DNA from: Azospirillaceae bacterium
Lineage (GTDB): Bacteria; Pseudomonadota; Alphaproteobacteria; Azospirillales; Azospirillaceae
Assembly (NCBI GenBank): GCA_028281465.1
Contig: JANQJV010000018.1
Span: forward strand, 1 to 64,000
Direction of reading: 5' to 3'
Length of the DNA stretch: 64,000 bases
Shown: piece after piece, positions 55,045 through 64,000 of the stretch
How the letters are laid out: each line of letters starts with the position of its first letter
Numbering within the stretch: position 1 is the first letter of the stretch
Notes under the pieces: generated by a model
Database searches by the model: none
The model's input: the letters and a program-made list of their open reading frames with translations, nothing else
What the model was told of the DNA's origin: nothing
Program-made: the position numbers and the translations under genes

Positions 55045-57102
55045 ATGGCAGAGACGGCGGCGGTCGGCAATCTCTTGGGGTTCGAGACCAGCCCCTACCT
55101 GCTGCAGCACCAGGATAACCCAGTGCATTGGGTCCCCTGGTCTGCGGCGGCGTTCGATCGGGCCCGGCAGGAAAACAAACCGATTCTTCTCTCGGTCGGC
55201 TATGCCGCTTGCCACTGGTGCCACGTGATGGCGCACGAATGCTTCGAGGATGAAGCCATCGCAGCGCTCATGAACGCCTTGTTCGTCAATGTCAAAGTGG
55301 ACCGGGAAGAGCGCCCCGATCTGGATCAAATCTATCAGGCCGCCTTGGCTATGCTCGGTCAGCAGGGTGGCTGGCCACTCACGATGTTTCTCACCCCCGA
55401 CGGGGAACCGTTTTGGGGTGGCACCTATTTTCCGCCCCGTCCGCGCTACGGCCGACCCGGTTTCCCAGAGATTCTGCGTGGCATCGCGGATACCTACCGC
55501 ACGGACGCCGACAAGATCGGCCGCAACGTCACTGCTTTACGCGATGCGTTGCGCGCCACCGGCCAGAGCAAATCCGGTGGCCAGATCACACCGGAGGCCG
55601 TCTTTCAGCTAACTGAGCGCCTGATCCGAGAGGTGGATCCGTTCAGCGGCGGCATCGGCGATGCCCCGAAGTTTCCGCAAACCTCCCTCTTTCATCTGTT
55701 CTGGCGCGCTTGGCTTGCCACGGGCAAGACGCCCTACCACACCGCCGTGACCAACACGCTCACACAGATGTGCCAAGGTGGTATCTATGATCACCTGGGC
55801 GGCGGCTTTGCCCGCTACGCGACCGACGCGGCGTGGCTCGTGCCGCACTTCGAGAAAATGCTCTATGACAACGCCCAGTTGATCGAGCTGCTTGCTCTGG
55901 TTTGGCAGGAAACCCGCAATCCCCTGTATGCCCAGAGGGTGGAGGAAGCCATCGCTTGGGTGATGCGTGAAATGCTCTCCACCGAAACCGGCGGATTCGC
56001 CAGTACTCTTGATGCGGACAGCGAAGGCGAGGAAGGCCGCTTCTATGTTTGGACAGAGACAGAGATCGATGCGGTTTTGGGCGACGATGCCCCCCTGTTC
56101 AAGACGGCATACGATGTGACACCGCATGGCAATTGGGAAGGCAAGACCATCCTGAACCGCAGCCACGACCTGGCGCTGCGCGATGATGCGACCGAGCGGG
56201 CGCTCGCTCAAGCACGCGGCCGGTTGCTGGAGGCCAGGGCCCGGCGCGTGCGCCCGGGTTGGGACGATAAAGTCCTGGCGGATTGGAATGGGCTGATGAT
56301 CCGAGCCCTGTGTTTCGCCGCCCGGGTTTTCGAACGCCCGAATTGGCTCGCAACCGCCCGCCGGGCCTTTGATGCCGTCTGCCGTACCCATGGCGATGCA
56401 GACCGATTGGTTCATAGCTGGCGTCGGGGTCAAACACGCCACGCCGGTATGCTGGATGACTATGCCAACATGGCCGCCGCCGCCTTGGCCTTGTTCGAGG
56501 CAACCGCGGAGATGACATATCTCGAACGCGCCATCGGTTGGACCAACAGCCTTGATGCGCAGTTCTGGGATGCGGCCGCCGGGGGTTACTTCTATACGGA
56601 CGCGGACGCGGAAGACTTGATCGTGCGCACGAAAACAGCTTATGACAACGCTGTTCCGAGCGGTAATGGTATCATGCTTGGAGTCCTCGGACGTTTGTTC
56701 CTCTTCACCGGACGGACCGTTTATGCCGACCGGGCGGACGCCCTCCGACATGCGTTTGCCGGTGAGGTGGAACGCAATTTCTTTCCGCTTGCCACCTATC
56801 TCAAAGAATGCCTGTTCCTGGATCAGGCCCTCCAGGTCACCGTTGTCGGCGCACCGGAGGCGGACAACACAAAGGCACTGGTGCGAGCGGTTCTCGATCG
56901 ATCTCTCCCCGACTGTCTGTTGATCGCCGTCGCACCCAACCAATCCCTGCCACCTGGCCATCCCGCAGCGGGCAAACCGCAGGTCGACGGAGTGCCCACC
57001 GCCTATGTCTGTCGCGGCATGATTTGCGACGCACCCATCACCACACCAACGGCACTGCATGATGCCCTGGTCGAAACTCTCCCAGCCCATGTTACACCGT
57101 AG
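55045..57102 (+). CDS. Thioredoxin-domain DUF255 protein (YyaL/SPATA20 family)
   Basis: A 685-residue protein with an N-terminal thioredoxin-like domain ([40 protein letters not shown] with the CHWC redox motif, [20 protein letters not shown]) and a large (alpha/alpha)6 barrel of glycoside-hydrolase-like type ([60 protein letters not shown]). The family is widespread but its substrate is unknown. GGAGG precedes the ATG. It overlaps the ogt gene by 14 bases. Confidence 0.95.
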   Translation: MAETAAVGNLLGFETSPYLLQHQDNPVHWVPWSAAAFDRARQENKPILLSVGYAACHWCHVMAHECFEDEAIAALMNALFVNVKVDREERPDLDQIYQAALAMLGQQGGWPLTMFLTPDGEPFWGGTYFPPRPRYGRPGFPEILRGIADTYRTDADKIGRNVTALRDALRATGQSKSGGQITPEAVFQLTERLIREVDPFSGGIGDAPKFPQTSLFHLFWRAWLATGKTPYHTAVTNTLTQMCQGGIYDHLGGGFARYATDAAWLVPHFEKMLYDNAQLIELLALVWQETRNPLYAQRVEEAIAWVMREMLSTETGGFASTLDADSEGEEGRFYVWTETEIDAVLGDDAPLFKTAYDVTPHGNWEGKTILNRSHDLALRDDATERALAQARGRLLEARARRVRPGWDDKVLADWNGLMIRALCFAARVFERPNWLATARRAFDAVCRTHGDADRLVHSWRRGQTRHAGMLDDYANMAAAALALFEATAEMTYLERAIGWTNSLDAQFWDAAAGGYFYTDADAEDLIVRTKTAYDNAVPSGNGIMLGVLGRLFLFTGRTVYADRADALRHAFAGEVERNFFPLATYLKECLFLDQALQVTVVGAPEADNTKALVRAVLDRSLPDCLLIAVAPNQSLPPGHPAAGKPQVDGVPTAYVCRGMICDAPITTPTALHDALVETLPAHVTP

Positions 57103-57628
57103 TTTCGAAACACCGGTCGGACCGATTACCATCACAGTCGAGACCGATGCCGTCGTCCAGGTTCAGTTTCGGACATCCGCAGGCCAAATTATGGCAAAAG
57201 CTCCGTCGGACTCCGGCGAAATGGTCTTGATGGAGCGTGTCGCTGCCCAGATCGACGCCTATTTTGCTGCCAGCCTTCCGAATTTCGACCTGCCGGTGCG
57301 CCCGACCGGTACACCGTTCCACGTCCGCGTGTGGACCGCCATGACGACCATTCCGGCCGGTCGCACCCTACGCTACGGCGATCTGGCCCGCCATCTCCGC
57401 ACCGGCCCCCGGGCGATTGGAGGCGCCTGCAAGAAAAACCCGATTCCACTGCTGATCCCCTGTCATCGCGTCGTTGGAAGCACGGGTCTTGGCGGCTATT
57501 CCGGCGGCGCCGGTCTACCGACCAAAACATGGCTGCTCGAACACGAACGCGGCATGCTGGCAGATCGCCGGTCTAAGCGGTTCGATGAGGTTTGGGCCGA
57601 GGATGGTCCAGGAGAACTGATCGTATGA
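57089..57628 (+). CDS. ogt: Methylated-DNA-[protein]-cysteine S-methyltransferase
   Basis: A suicide repair protein that removes alkyl groups from O6-methylguanine, 179 residues. The C-terminal domain has [20 protein letters not shown] (helix-turn-helix entry), [20 protein letters not shown] (active-site Cys in PCHRV) and [20 protein letters not shown]. The N-terminal domain starts with [15 protein letters not shown]. No AdaA domain, so it is Ogt-type. It overlaps the upstream DUF255 gene and the next gene by four bases. Confidence 0.95.
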   Translation: MLHRSFETPVGPITITVETDAVVQVQFRTSAGQIMAKAPSDSGEMVLMERVAAQIDAYFAASLPNFDLPVRPTGTPFHVRVWTAMTTIPAGRTLRYGDLARHLRTGPRAIGGACKKNPIPLLIPCHRVVGSTGLGGYSGGAGLPTKTWLLEHERGMLADRRSKRFDEVWAEDGPGELIV

Positions 57629-58602
57629 CCAACGCTATCCGCATTCACCACCATGGTGGTCCTGAGGTGCTATCCTGGGAACCGGTATCCGTGCCCGATC
57701 CTGGATCCGGTGAGGTCCGGCTCCGTCATACGGCGGTCGGGTTGAATTTCATTGATGTCTACTTTCGCACGGGTTTGTACCCACCGGCCACATTGCCTTT
57801 CACCCCCGGATTTGAAGGTGCTGGTGTCGTCGAAGCGATCGGTCCCGACGTCACCACGGTGTCCGTCGGTGATCGCGTCGGCTATTGTTCCGGACCACCC
57901 GGCGCCTACGCGCAGGTCCGCGTTCTCCCGGCCGACAAACTCATTCCACTTCCGGACGGCATCGATGACGAACAGGCCGCGGCCATGTTGCTGCAGGGTC
58001 TGACCGCACGGTACTTGCTGCGCCAAACCCGGGTCGTCAAACCCGGCGATACCATCCTGATCCATGCCGCCGCCGGCGGCGTTGGCCTCCTCATGTGCCA
58101 ATGGGCCGCTGCCCTGGGTGCCACGGTGATCGGCACCGTCGGTTCGGCGGACAAGGCTGCCCTAGCCAAGGCCCATGGGTGTCACCACCCGATTCTCTAC
58201 AAAGACGAAGATTTCGTCGAACGCGTCCACAGCCTGACCAGCGGCGCCGGCGTGCCGGTTGTTTATGACAGCGTTGGCAAGGATACGTTTCTGAAGAGTC
58301 TCGGCTGTCTAGAGCCGAGGGGCGTGATGGTGAGTTTCGGCCAATCGTCGGGTGCGGTGGACCCGATCAACATTGGCATCCTGTCGCAAAAGGGATCTCT
58401 TTATCTCACCCGACCGACTCTGTTCCATTACGTCGCCACACGGGACGCCCTGCTTGACAGCGCCCAAGATCTCTTCGAGCAGGTGTTGCAGGGTTCGGTC
58501 CGCATTGTGATACAGCGCCGCTTCGCCCTATCCGATGCCGCAGACGCCCATGCGGCCTTGGAAGGCCGGCAAACGGCTGGATCAACAGTCTTAATTCCAT
58601 GA
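57625..58602 (+). CDS. NADPH:quinone reductase (MDR family)
   Basis: A zinc-free medium-chain dehydrogenase/reductase of 325 residues, close to the QorA group. It has AIRIHHHGGPEVLSWEPVSV, GLNFIDVYFRTGLYP, TPGFEGAGVVEAIGPDV, MLLQGLTARYLLRQTRVVKP (family signature), HAAAGGVGLLMCQWAAALGA (NADPH-binding) and GVMVSFGQSSGAVDPINIG. It reduces quinones by one electron in E. coli; the substrate here is not certain. Start overlaps the ogt stop (ATGA). Confidence 0.94.
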   Translation: MTNAIRIHHHGGPEVLSWEPVSVPDPGSGEVRLRHTAVGLNFIDVYFRTGLYPPATLPFTPGFEGAGVVEAIGPDVTTVSVGDRVGYCSGPPGAYAQVRVLPADKLIPLPDGIDDEQAAAMLLQGLTARYLLRQTRVVKPGDTILIHAAAGGVGLLMCQWAAALGATVIGTVGSADKAALAKAHGCHHPILYKDEDFVERVHSLTSGAGVPVVYDSVGKDTFLKSLGCLEPRGVMVSFGQSSGAVDPINIGILSQKGSLYLTRPTLFHYVATRDALLDSAQDLFEQVLQGSVRIVIQRRFALSDAADAHAALEGRQTAGSTVLIP

Positions 58603-58635
58603 GACAGCGAGGACAAAACAGCATCAAGGCCAGCA

Positions 58636-59316
58636 TCAAGGTTTGAGCCAGATCGGTGCTTTCAGTTTCGCGACGAGCACCTCGTGTGCCCGTATCTCTT
58701 CAGCCGTTGGTGCAAATGTCCGCCGCGGACGAGTGGTCTGCACCGCCGTCCGGTCCAACCGTTCACTCGAACCGGTCGAGATCGGTTCCAAGTGGAACCC
58801 GGCCTGTCGACCGCCCAGGAGCTCAAGATAACACTCTGCCAACAATTGGACATCGAGCAATCCGCCGTGCAGCGTGCGTTCGCTGTTGTCGATACCAAAG
58901 CGCCGGCAGAGCGCATCCAGGCTCGCTTGCGCACCAGGAAAACGTTGCCGCGCCATGGTCAAGGTATCGCGGGCCCGATCGGACGGCAGCGCCGGATACC
59001 CGTGCCGGGTCAGCTCCGCGTTCAGGAACTTCATATCGAAAGCGGCATTGTGAATCACCAACGGCGAGTCGGCAATGAAGTCCAGAAACTCTACCACCAC
59101 CTCGGCAAACACCGGCTGGCCGCTTAAAAACGCATCCGTTAACCCATGCACCGCCTGTGCATCGGGCGGCATAGCCATCTCTGGATTCAGGTACCAGCGC
59201 CGGTGCTCCCCCGTCGCCACATGATTCCGTAGTTCAAGACAGGCTATCTCAACGATCCGGTGACCTGTTGCCGGATCCAGGCCCGTGGTTTCGGTATCAA
59301 GCACAATCTCACGCAC
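58636..59316 (-). CDS. dnaQ: DNA polymerase III epsilon subunit (3'-5' proofreading exonuclease)
   Basis: Proofreading exonuclease of the replicative polymerase, 226 residues. It contains the exonuclease motifs EIVLDTETTGLDP (Exo I, D-x-E), PLVIHNAAFDMKFLNAEL (Exo II) and ERTLHGGLLDVQLLAECYLE (Exo III epsilon, H-x4-D). GTG at 59316 is chosen because AGGAGG lies ten bases upstream and the conserved protein starts there; the annotated alternative at 59340 would place that sequence inside the gene. It overlaps the coaE stop by eight bases. Confidence 0.93.
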   Translation of the reverse strand: MREIVLDTETTGLDPATGHRIVEIACLELRNHVATGEHRRWYLNPEMAMPPDAQAVHGLTDAFLSGQPVFAEVVVEFLDFIADSPLVIHNAAFDMKFLNAELTRHGYPALPSDRARDTLTMARQRFPGAQASLDALCRRFGIDNSERTLHGGLLDVQLLAECYLELLGGRQAGFHLEPISTGSSERLDRTAVQTTRPRRTFAPTAEEIRAHEVLVAKLKAPIWLKP

Positions 59317-59992
59317 GGCCCACTGTCCTCCTGATGCCACCGCAGCCGGCGCGCAGCCGGCTTCGTTGATGACTCGCCGCCCGTATTCGCCGAATCAATC
59401 GGTGAACTTGCCACAGGGTGTGGTGTTTGCTGAGACCACTGTGGATGATGTAATCGGCGTGACACCGTTTTGTGCTGTCGGGCATCTGTCGGGCCAGAAT
59501 CCATTCAAGCTTTGCAGCCGTCATACCGGCACGACGCAGCACCCGCTGTCGCTGTACGACGCTTGGGGCGGACACCACCGCCACGTGATCGACTCGATGT
59601 TCTGCACCGGTTTCGAAAAGGAGCGGAATATCTAACACCATTAGCCGGACGCGTCGGCGGGCAGCGACCGCGATCGCCTCCTGTTCGGCACGTCGCACCA
59701 ACGGATGCAGAAGTCCTTCCAACCGCTGCAACGCCGTCGGGTCGCCGAATACCCGCATCCCTAGCCGTTGTCGGTCCACCTGCCGATTTGTCACCACGCC
59801 GGGAAATGCCTGTCCAACCGGCTCCACCGCCGCCCCGCCTCGTCCCAGCAACCTGTGTACAACGCCATCGGCATCGTGCACCGGAACACCGGCACGTCGG
59901 AACATGCCAGCGACGGTGGTTTTGCCCATGGCAATCGACCCCGTAAGCCCTAGGAGGGTTGGTCCCACACGTGGTCTACGGCGTCGCCTCAT
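59309..59992 (-). CDS. coaE: Dephospho-CoA kinase CoaE
   Basis: Last enzyme of coenzyme A synthesis, phosphorylating the ribose 3'-OH of dephospho-CoA. The 227-residue protein has LLGLTGSIAMGKTTVAGMFR (P-loop), VPVHDADGVVHRLLGRGG, LVLDIPLLFETGAEHRVDHV-type core (MVLDIPLLFETGA) and RRAGMTAAKLEWILARQMPD. The C-terminal 25 residues are basic and divergent. It overlaps aroE by four bases and dnaQ follows, the typical order maf-aroE-coaE-dnaQ. Confidence 0.95.
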   Translation of the reverse strand: MRRRRRPRVGPTLLGLTGSIAMGKTTVAGMFRRAGVPVHDADGVVHRLLGRGGAAVEPVGQAFPGVVTNRQVDRQRLGMRVFGDPTALQRLEGLLHPLVRRAEQEAIAVAARRRVRLMVLDIPLLFETGAEHRVDHVAVVSAPSVVQRQRVLRRAGMTAAKLEWILARQMPDSTKRCHADYIIHSGLSKHHTLWQVHRLIRRIRAASHQRSRLRAGCGGIRRTVGRA

Positions 59993-60834
59993 GCCGGATC
60001 AGCCAGGACCGCGTCCCGCAAGGCTCGTGTGACAGTTGGCGTGACACCGAACCATGCGGCGAAGCCCGGAACCGCTTGATGCAACAACATGCCGAGACCA
60101 TCAACCACACGATTGCCACGCACCTGTGCCGCCGTCAGCAGGGGTGTCATGAGAGGTGCATACACGAGATCGGTCACCACCGCATCCCGCGGCAGGTCAT
60201 GCAGCCTGAGCTCCAGAGCCGGTTGGTCCACCATGCCAAGGCTGGTGGTGTTGACCACCAGTGCCTGGTCGGCGAGCGCTTCGTCCCGATCCACCCAGTC
60301 GACCACCTCGACGGTCGCCCCAATTGCCTCTGCCAACGCGGTCGCTCGGTCTCGGTTCCGGTTTACGATGCGGAGGGGGCCAGCCCCAGCATCCAACAGC
60401 GCGACCAACACTGCCCGAGCGGCCCCACCAGCCCCCAGCACCGTCGTCGGTTTTCCTGTCACCGACCAACCAGGCAGGGCCTGCTCCAGGTTACGCAAAA
60501 ACCCCTCGCCATCGGTGTTGCTCCCTCTGGTGCGGCCGTCCTGGCCAATCACCACGGTGTTGACCGCACCGATACGCCGCGCTTCTGGCGTCACCTCATC
60601 CAGGACTGCCAACAGGCCTTCCTTGTGGGGCACCGTGGCGTTCACACCTCGAAACCCGAGATCGACCAATCCACGCACTGCGGCGGTCAATACCTCCGGC
60701 CGAACGGCCAAGGGTACATAGGCGCCATCGATGCCGTAGGTTCGCAACCAATAACTGTGCAATTGTGGCGACCGCGAATGCCCGATCGGCCACCCGATGA
60801 CACCGGCCACGCGCCCTTTACCCGTCATCATCAT
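59989..60834 (-). CDS. aroE: Shikimate dehydrogenase AroE
   Basis: NADPH-dependent reduction of 3-dehydroshikimate in aromatic amino acid synthesis, 281 residues. It has GVIGWPIGHSRSPQLHSYWL (substrate site), RGVNATVPHKEGLLAVLDEV (catalytic Lys), NTVVIGQDGRTRGSNTDGEG, TVLGAGGAARAVLVALLDAG (nucleotide fold) and DLVYAPLMTPLLTAAQVRGN. Overlaps maf by four bases. Confidence 0.96.
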   Translation of the reverse strand: MMMTGKGRVAGVIGWPIGHSRSPQLHSYWLRTYGIDGAYVPLAVRPEVLTAAVRGLVDLGFRGVNATVPHKEGLLAVLDEVTPEARRIGAVNTVVIGQDGRTRGSNTDGEGFLRNLEQALPGWSVTGKPTTVLGAGGAARAVLVALLDAGAGPLRIVNRNRDRATALAEAIGATVEVVDWVDRDEALADQALVVNTTSLGMVDQPALELRLHDLPRDAVVTDLVYAPLMTPLLTAAQVRGNRVVDGLGMLLHQAVPGFAAWFGVTPTVTRALRDAVLADPA

Positions 60835-61424
60835 GCCGGCACGACACCCCGTTCGCGCAGAAAATCCAAGAGCGGCAACAGGGGCAAACCCATGATGCTA
60901 AACATGTCGCCTCGAACCTCCGCCATGAGCTGCAGACCCAGACCTTCGACCTGATACGCACCCACCGACCCGAGCACGCCTGCCCCCATCGTATCCAGGT
61001 ACCAGTCGAGAAACCGATCGCTGAAGGCGCGTATTGTCACGACGGGCACATCCACATGTTGCCACACGCGCGCGCCACCTTGTATGATCACTGCTGCCGT
61101 TACCAGACGATGAGTCCGCCCGCGCAACGTCAGGAGGTGCTTGCGGGCCTCCGCTCGGTCGGCTGGTTTGTCGAACCATGCACCATCGCACTCCAAAATC
61201 TGGTCCGCGCCGAGCACCAGATGATCATCGCAGCCGATGCGCTGAACGGCCTTCAACTCCGCGAGCAGTAACGCCGTCGCCGTCACGTCCAGTCCGTCCT
61301 GCCGAGCCGATTGCTTCACCGACGTTTCATCAATCTGTACCGGCAGGACATCGAACGCCACGCCGGCCGAGGTGAGAAGCCGCTGCCGCGTCTGCGATCG
61401 TGACGCCAGAACGAGCTGGTTCAT
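60831..61424 (-). CDS. maf: Maf family nucleotide pyrophosphatase
   Basis: A house-cleaning pyrophosphatase for non-canonical nucleotides, 197 residues. It shows LVLASRSQTRQRLLTSAGVA, VLGADQILECDGAWFDKP, RAEARKHLLTLRGRTHRLVT and GAYQVEGLGLQLMAEVRGDM, the conserved blocks of the family. In the first block the usual SPRR is SQTR. The ATG at 61424 begins the conserved protein; a longer frame to 61544 is not supported. Confidence 0.94.
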   Translation of the reverse strand: MNQLVLASRSQTRQRLLTSAGVAFDVLPVQIDETSVKQSARQDGLDVTATALLLAELKAVQRIGCDDHLVLGADQILECDGAWFDKPADRAEARKHLLTLRGRTHRLVTAAVIIQGGARVWQHVDVPVVTIRAFSDRFLDWYLDTMGAGVLGSVGAYQVEGLGLQLMAEVRGDMFSIMGLPLLPLLDFLRERGVVPA

Positions 61425-61450
61425 GGTAACCCCGTTGTTGGCATGGTCTC

Positions 61451-62275
61451 TCAATCCTCCGAACTCTGCCGTTCTGCGAGCAAAGTCAGAATCTCCGCTG
61501 CGGTCTCCTCGATCGAGCGTCGGCTGACATCGATGGTGGGCCATCCTTTGCGGGCAAACAACCGCCGGGCCGCCGTGACTTCCTGGCGCACCTGATCGGG
61601 ATCGACATAGTCGCTATCACGCCCGTGCCGCCACAACCGCACCCGACTGCGTCGGACCGACACCAGCCGGTCCGGATCGTTGGTCAACCCGACCACCAGC
61701 ACTTTGCGCAGGGCGTCCAGCTCGGCCGGTGGCGGACGGCCGGCGATCAAAGGCACATTGGCCGCCTTGACGCCCCGGTTGGCCAGATACACACACGTCG
61801 GCGTTTTCGAGGTTCGGGAGACTCCGACCAGGACCACATCGGCCTCATGGATATCGTCCAACCCCATCCCGTCGTCGTGCATCAGGGCAAAGTCCATCGC
61901 ATCCATACGCCGGAAGTACTCTTCGTCCAGCACATGCTGACGTCCGGGCTGGCGGCGGGTTTCGATCCGTAAAAAGCCCGTAAAGGCTTCAATCGCCGGA
62001 TCGAGGACCGAAACACACGGCAGCTTTAGGGCCCGGCAAGCATCTTCGAGCCGGCCCCGCTGAGCCAGATCGACCAAGGTGAAAAGGACGACGCCCGGAT
62101 GCTCCTTGATGCCGCCGATGACGACATCGAGCTGGCGCACCGTACGGACCAGAGTCCAAAGATGTTCCACGGGTTCGACATCATCGAAAAGACTTACGGT
62201 GGCCCGGGCGACTCGGCTAATCGTCTCCCCGGTGGCGTCCGAAACCAGATGAAGGTGAAACCGTTTTTGCGCCAT
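61451..62275 (-). CDS. ppsR: Pyruvate, phosphate dikinase regulatory protein (PPRP, DUF299)
   Basis: Bifunctional ADP-dependent kinase and phosphorylase controlling pyruvate phosphate dikinase or PEP synthase. The 274-residue protein has FHLHLVSDATGETISRVARA, DVVLVGVSRTSKTPTCVYLA (P-loop-like), NRGVKAANVPLIAGRPPP and IDVSRRSIEETAAEILTLL. It is transcribed away from the presumed origin, divergent from hemE; this neighbour of hemE is conserved in many alphaproteobacteria. Confidence 0.95.
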   Translation of the reverse strand: MAQKRFHLHLVSDATGETISRVARATVSLFDDVEPVEHLWTLVRTVRQLDVVIGGIKEHPGVVLFTLVDLAQRGRLEDACRALKLPCVSVLDPAIEAFTGFLRIETRRQPGRQHVLDEEYFRRMDAMDFALMHDDGMGLDDIHEADVVLVGVSRTSKTPTCVYLANRGVKAANVPLIAGRPPPAELDALRKVLVVGLTNDPDRLVSVRRSRVRLWRHGRDSDYVDPDQVRQEVTAARRLFARKGWPTIDVSRRSIEETAAEILTLLAERQSSED

Positions 62276-62664
62276 CTTACCCACACTCTTCGATAGGCCT
62301 TGCGGACAACCCAAATATTATTAATAGATCACTGATCACTTAACGAACTTAATCAGTATCAACACATTTTGACATCTTCTCGCCATAATCATCAAACCCG
62401 GTGCATAACAAAACGATCAACAGAAAATCGATGCTGCCGTGCAAACCCGCTTCGGGTGCCGAATCGGCGGAGTCCCGCTATTCAAGTGAACGACGTGCAA
62501 CTTATCCACACCCGATCTGAACGCCCCTGCCTTGTGCACAACCCTGGGCATGTTTGCTGCACCGCCGCTAATCCCCAGGATCCACCGGGTACAACAAATT
62601 CCATTCCTATTTTCTTTTTTTTGGTTTTGAGTGGCGACGCAATTCCTGGAGGACATGGGACGTC
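62276..62664. other. oriC: Probable chromosomal replication origin (oriC)
   Basis: This 389-base gap between divergent ppsR and hemE is strikingly AT-rich at 62310-62430 compared with the genome, as expected of a DNA unwinding element. It has a perfect DnaA box TTATCCACA (62502-62510), two one-mismatch boxes (TTGTGCACA at 62532-62540; complement of TTATGCACC at 62400-62408), a tandem GATCACT repeat (62327-62340) and a near-consensus IHF site TATCAACACATTT (about 62358-62370). In Caulobacter and Rickettsia the origin lies beside hemE, and the parABS locus here is only about 10 kb away. Other promoters for hemE and ppsR must also be present. Confidence 0.78.
62502..62510 (+). promoter_or_regulatory. 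DnaA box, perfect match
   Basis: TTATCCACA equals the strong bacterial DnaA box consensus. It sits in the hemE-ppsR gap about 160 bases before hemE. Confidence 0.8.
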
Positions 62665-63687
62665 ATGAAGCCGTTACTCGCCGCTCTGAATCGCCAACCG
62701 ACCAAGCACCCACCAATTTGGCTCATGCGGCAGGCAGGCCGCTATTTGCCGGAATACCGCGACATTCGGCGTCGTGTGACATCGTTCCTCGAGCTTTGCT
62801 ATACGCCCGAGCTGGCAACGGAAGTCACGCTGCAACCGATCCGTCGGTTCGGTTTGGATGCGGCGATTCTGTTTTCCGATATTCTGGTCGTGCCGCATGC
62901 GCTTGGCCGCAATGTTCGGTTCCTGGAAGGGGAAGGCCCACAGCTCGACCCGGTGGAGACCGATCGGGACGTCGATGCTCTGACGGACGGGTTTCGCATG
63001 GCCGTACTTGATCCTGTGATCGAGACGGTGACGCGGCTGCGCGCGGCGTTGGACGATCAGACCGCGTTGATCGGCTTCGCCGGCGCCCCCTGGACGGTTG
63101 CCTGCTACATGATAGACGGGTCGACCAGCCGCGACTGGCCCAAGAGTCGGCATATGGCGTTTGGAGCGCCGGACCGAATGGACCGGTTGTTGGCGGCCCT
63201 GGTGGAGTGCACAGAACGGTATCTGGTACGCCAGGTCGAAGCTGGTGCCGAAGTCGTGCAGCTGTTCGAAAGCTGGGCGGGCATTCTACCCGATACCGCC
63301 TTCGAGCGCTTCGTAATTCGGCCGACCGCGGATTTGGTTGAGCGTTTACGCCAGCGTTTTCCGACGCTTCCGATTGTCGGCTTTCCACGGGGAGCTGGCG
63401 CGCTGTATGAGACCTATGCTCGCGGCACGGGGGTCGTCGGCGTGAGTCTGGATTCCACAGTTCCTCTGTCTTGGGCGCGTGAGCGACTTGCACCCACGTG
63501 GGTTGTCCAAGGCAATCTGGATCCTATGCTTCTGGTGGTTGGTGGATCGGCCATGGACCGGTCGGCCCGGCGGATCGTCGAACAGCTCGGTCCGTCCGGG
63601 TTCATATTCAACCTGGGACATGGGGTTGTGCCGGAAACGCCGCCGGGTCATGTGGAGGCGTTGGTCCGGACGGTGCGGTCTCTGTGA
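62665..63687 (+). CDS. hemE: Uroporphyrinogen decarboxylase HemE
   Basis: Cytoplasmic heme-pathway enzyme that converts uroporphyrinogen III to coproporphyrinogen III, 340 residues. It has [20 protein letters not shown] (substrate-binding signature), [16 protein letters not shown] (catalytic Asp), [16 protein letters not shown] and [20 protein letters not shown] (C-terminal signature). GGAGGA lies upstream of the ATG. It is followed seven bases later by hemH. Proximity to the origin is conserved in alphaproteobacteria. Confidence 0.97.
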   Translation: MKPLLAALNRQPTKHPPIWLMRQAGRYLPEYRDIRRRVTSFLELCYTPELATEVTLQPIRRFGLDAAILFSDILVVPHALGRNVRFLEGEGPQLDPVETDRDVDALTDGFRMAVLDPVIETVTRLRAALDDQTALIGFAGAPWTVACYMIDGSTSRDWPKSRHMAFGAPDRMDRLLAALVECTERYLVRQVEAGAEVVQLFESWAGILPDTAFERFVIRPTADLVERLRQRFPTLPIVGFPRGAGALYETYARGTGVVGVSLDSTVPLSWARERLAPTWVVQGNLDPMLLVVGGSAMDRSARRIVEQLGPSGFIFNLGHGVVPETPPGHVEALVRTVRSL

Positions 63688-63694
63688 GTGTGGG

Positions 63695-64000
63695 ATGACT
63701 GGTATCAAGGACGAACGCACGGCTGTGGTGCTCTTCAATTTGGGTGGTCCGGACGATCGCGAATCGGTGCGGCCGTTTCTCTTCAACCTCTTTTACGATC
63801 CGTCGATTATTCGCGTTCCGAACCCGTTCCGGTGGTTTCTTGCCCAGTTGATCTCACGATCGCGGGCACCGATCGCCCAGGCCATTTATGATCATCTGGG
63901 TGGTGGATCACCGATCCTGGAAAACACACGCCGGCAAGCGGATGCCCTTCAGCGAGAGCTTGCGGATATCGGCACCGTGCGTGTGTTCATCGCCATGCGG
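63695..64000 (+). CDS. hemH: Ferrochelatase HemH (5' part, cut by window edge)
   Basis: Only the first 102 codons are inside the window. They read [40 protein letters not shown] and [20 protein letters not shown], the N-terminal blocks of ferrochelatase (with the GGGSP loop). It inserts iron into protoporphyrin IX at the inner membrane. ATG at 63695, seven bases after hemE; the two genes are likely co-transcribed. Confidence 0.95.
   Translation, partial: MTGIKDERTAVVLFNLGGPDDRESVRPFLFNLFYDPSIIRVPNPFRWFLAQLISRSRAPIAQAIYDHLGGGSPILENTRRQADALQRELADIGTVRVFIAMR

Noticed and set aside
55609-57135. 508-residue open frame on the minus strand
   Set aside because: It is fully antisense to the DUF255 gene, whose conserved motifs are on the other strand.
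59959-60954. 331-residue plus-strand frame over aroE
   Set aside because: Antisense to aroE and its conserved motifs; no family resemblance.
62341-62353. TTAACGAACTTAA as a CtrA site in the origin
   Set aside because: CtrA sites have seven bases between the TTAA halves; here there are five.

Overview
This is a gene-dense, GC-rich stretch of chromosome from a free-living, flagellated alphaproteobacterium. Rhodospirillales-like is the best guess from gene content; no genus can be named from the sequence alone. Support comes from a MucR/Ros regulator, the gene order ppsR-maf-aroE-coaE-dnaQ beside hemE, the ornithine-lipid pair olsB-olsA, flagellar genes of alphaproteobacterial type (MotE, a DUF6468-like protein, FliL/FliM, CheZ) and a parA-parB-rsmG-mnmG-mnmE block.

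Layout. 1-8.5 kb: a TauE/SafE transporter diverges from a urea uptake operon (urtABCDE) that runs into ureD and ureA, where the urease operon stops. This block is bracketed by two inverted copies of a ~100-bp hairpin-rich repeat, and the urtA-urtB gap holds a pair of opposed REP-like palindromes. 8.7-21 kb: a DsbA-fold isomerase, two small FlaG-associated genes, a glycosyltransferase, ETF-ubiquinone oxidoreductase, a family-4-type uracil-DNA glycosylase, a lytic transglycosylase, moaB, recX and the queuosine operon queA-tgt-queG. 21-33.8 kb: rpmB, a secreted Sel1-like protein, olsA, olsB, mucR, a TusA-like protein, rimI-tsaB, metabolic singletons, a glycosyltransferase, an orphan BMP-type binding protein and an ABC-2 permease. 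34-44.7 kb: flagellar genes in two convergent groups, an FlhB C-terminal-like protein with fliO-fliP on the plus strand, and fliL-fliM-DUF6468-motE-cheZ-two MotB-like genes-TPR protein on the minus strand. 45-48.6 kb: a secreted protein and htpG.

48.7-64 kb is the replication and segregation region: parB-parA-rsmG-mnmG-mnmE with two perfect 16-bp parS sites, then a ferredoxin, a DUF6489-like protein, a DUF255 protein, ogt, a quinone reductase, dnaQ, coaE, aroE, maf and ppsR. An AT-rich, DnaA-box-containing gap between ppsR and hemE is very probably the chromosomal origin, the position known for Caulobacter and Rickettsia. hemH runs off the right edge.

The most notable items are the oriC/parS layout, the repeats around and inside the urea operon with an orphaned ureA, a candidate sigma-54 promoter for urtA, and two adjacent MotB-like genes without a visible motA. 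No tRNA, rRNA, CRISPR array or intact transposase gene was seen.
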